A stretch of DNA of 6,499 nucleotides, from positions 1-6,499 of the forward strand of contig JAESUN010000078.1 of assembly GCA_016763045.1 (NCBI GenBank), read 5' to 3'. Both the position numbers and the translations under genes were made by a program. The stretch's first letter is position 1, and each line of letters opens with the position of its first letter. Positions 5,797 to 6,499 of the stretch are shown here, piece by piece. Origin of the DNA: Opitutaceae bacterium (GTDB lineage: Bacteria; Verrucomicrobiota; Verrucomicrobiia; Opitutales; Opitutaceae). Below the pieces are notes generated by a model that ran no database searches, was not told the DNA's origin, and worked only from the letters and a program-made list of their open reading frames with translations.

Positions 5797-6499
5797 ATGA
5801 AAATGAACTCAAAATCAGTAATAGTCATGCTCTCTATTGTCCTTTGCGGAATCATGGGGTTGCCAAATTCTTCTCATGCAGAAGGCCAAATCCAGGATAA
5901 AGGTGCTAAGGCGCTGTATGCTTATACTCCAGTCTATCTCTATGAGGGAGGGTTTTATCCGGTTGTGGGCGTAAAGAAAAAAAAGGCGCTTATCAATGTT
6001 GATGGTCGATTGATTTCAGTGAAAAAAAAATCCGAAGTCTATATCTTCGCCACTCATTCTCTTGTGCCACTCCCTATTCAAATTGGCGTTGATCGGATGG
6101 GATGGGAGAAAGTAACACCAATGGCTGCTCATTTAATGGGGGCGTATGGAGTTTTTCTTAGTTACAGTGATAGTGGAATTACGGATCTCGATTGGAGAAA
6201 CCTTAAATATACTAAGAAAGGTAGAAAAACGGTACTAAAAACCCCTCTTCCTCCAGGAAGGCAGGGTATCAGAAACTCCTCTCGTTATATGCTTCTAGTA
6301 TTTCAGGATGGCAAGGAATTGGTTCCGCTATCGTCTCCCCAAAGGAAAAACCTACTTAGCTGGCTTGAGAATAAAGCGATGGCACAGATTACTGGTTCAT
6401 ACCTCAAGGAGACGCGAAAGCAAGAAGCAGATCCATCTCTTTTTTTTAAACCAGAATTTGATCTAAGTGAGTCAGACTTCAAGCTACTAGAAGGGAAGG
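5797..6499 (+). CDS. Secreted protein of unknown function, second paralog (3' end outside the window)
   Basis: Open from ATG 5797 to the window edge (234 full codons, no stop). The signal peptide has a short basic start (MKMNSKS), a hydrophobic core at about 8-22 and likely cleavage after NSSHA (A28). It aligns with the preceding gene along its whole visible length: GFYPVVGVKKKKALINVDGR, YGVFLSYSDSGITDLDWRN, MLLVFQDGKELVP, MAQITGSY, DPSLFF, and SDFKLLEGK at the edge. That last point is where the TonB_C-like domain starts in the first paralog, so that domain should lie just beyond the window. A 39-residue stretch of the first paralog is missing here. A run of nine A (6021-6029) keeps the frame but is a place to watch for indel errors. 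No lipobox: C17 is not preceded by a suitable residue. No Shine-Dalgarno is visible before the ATG. Function unknown. Confidence 0.85.
   Translation, partial: MKMNSKSVIVMLSIVLCGIMGLPNSSHAEGQIQDKGAKALYAYTPVYLYEGGFYPVVGVKKKKALINVDGRLISVKKKSEVYIFATHSLVPLPIQIGVDRMGWEKVTPMAAHLMGAYGVFLSYSDSGITDLDWRNLKYTKKGRKTVLKTPLPPGRQGIRNSSRYMLLVFQDGKELVPLSSPQRKNLLSWLENKAMAQITGSYLKETRKQEADPSLFFKPEFDLSESDFKLLEGK

Noticed and set aside
5797..5880. Second secreted protein as a lipoprotein
   Set aside because: The only cysteine in the signal region is preceded by Leu rather than Gly, Ala or Ser, so there is no lipobox, and the first paralog has no equivalent cysteine.

Overview
The window looks like chromosomal DNA from a Gram-negative, probably environmental, bacterium. 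A marine or freshwater Verrucomicrobiota (Opitutales-like) is my guess, from the family mix (enolase-superfamily enzyme, 7TM sensor kinase with a LytTR regulator, secreted proteins with a TonB_C-like tail) and the scarcity of clear Shine-Dalgarno sequences. That assignment is weak inference. Base composition is uneven: the first gene (115-1299) is visibly GC-rich, while the rest is AT-rich.

Layout. (1) 115-1299 (+): an enolase-superfamily (mandelate racemase/muconate lactonizing enzyme) protein, followed by a hairpin at 1370-1398 that may terminate transcription in the convergent gap. (2) 1433-3967 (-): a two-component locus. It holds a LytTR response regulator (1433-2134), preceded 12 bp upstream by a LytS/YehU-type histidine kinase. 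Translating the DNA upstream of the kinase shows that the kinase gene is really one long frame from 3967 to 2147. It is interrupted by a single in-frame TAA at 3601-3599. The product without that stop would have an N-terminal membrane anchor, an extracytoplasmic beta-rich sensor domain, seven transmembrane segments, a short coiled coil, a His-kinase domain and an ATPase domain. (3) 3968-4394: a long divergent intergenic region. (4) 4395-5417 (+) and 5797 to beyond the window end (+): two tandem paralogous secreted proteins of unknown function. The first is complete and ends in a TonB C-terminal-like domain; the second runs off the right edge.

The two paralogs also share a non-coding block of about 110 bp upstream (4131-4243 and 5584-5691), so the duplication included upstream DNA. 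The simplest model is a LytTR system next to, and possibly controlling, a small tandem family of exported proteins, with the sensor now split by a nonsense codon (mutation, sequencing error, or tolerated split). The regulatory link is inference from position only. The most noteworthy items are the split sensor kinase and the tandem secreted family with its shared upstream block. I saw no tRNA, rRNA, CRISPR array or transposase.
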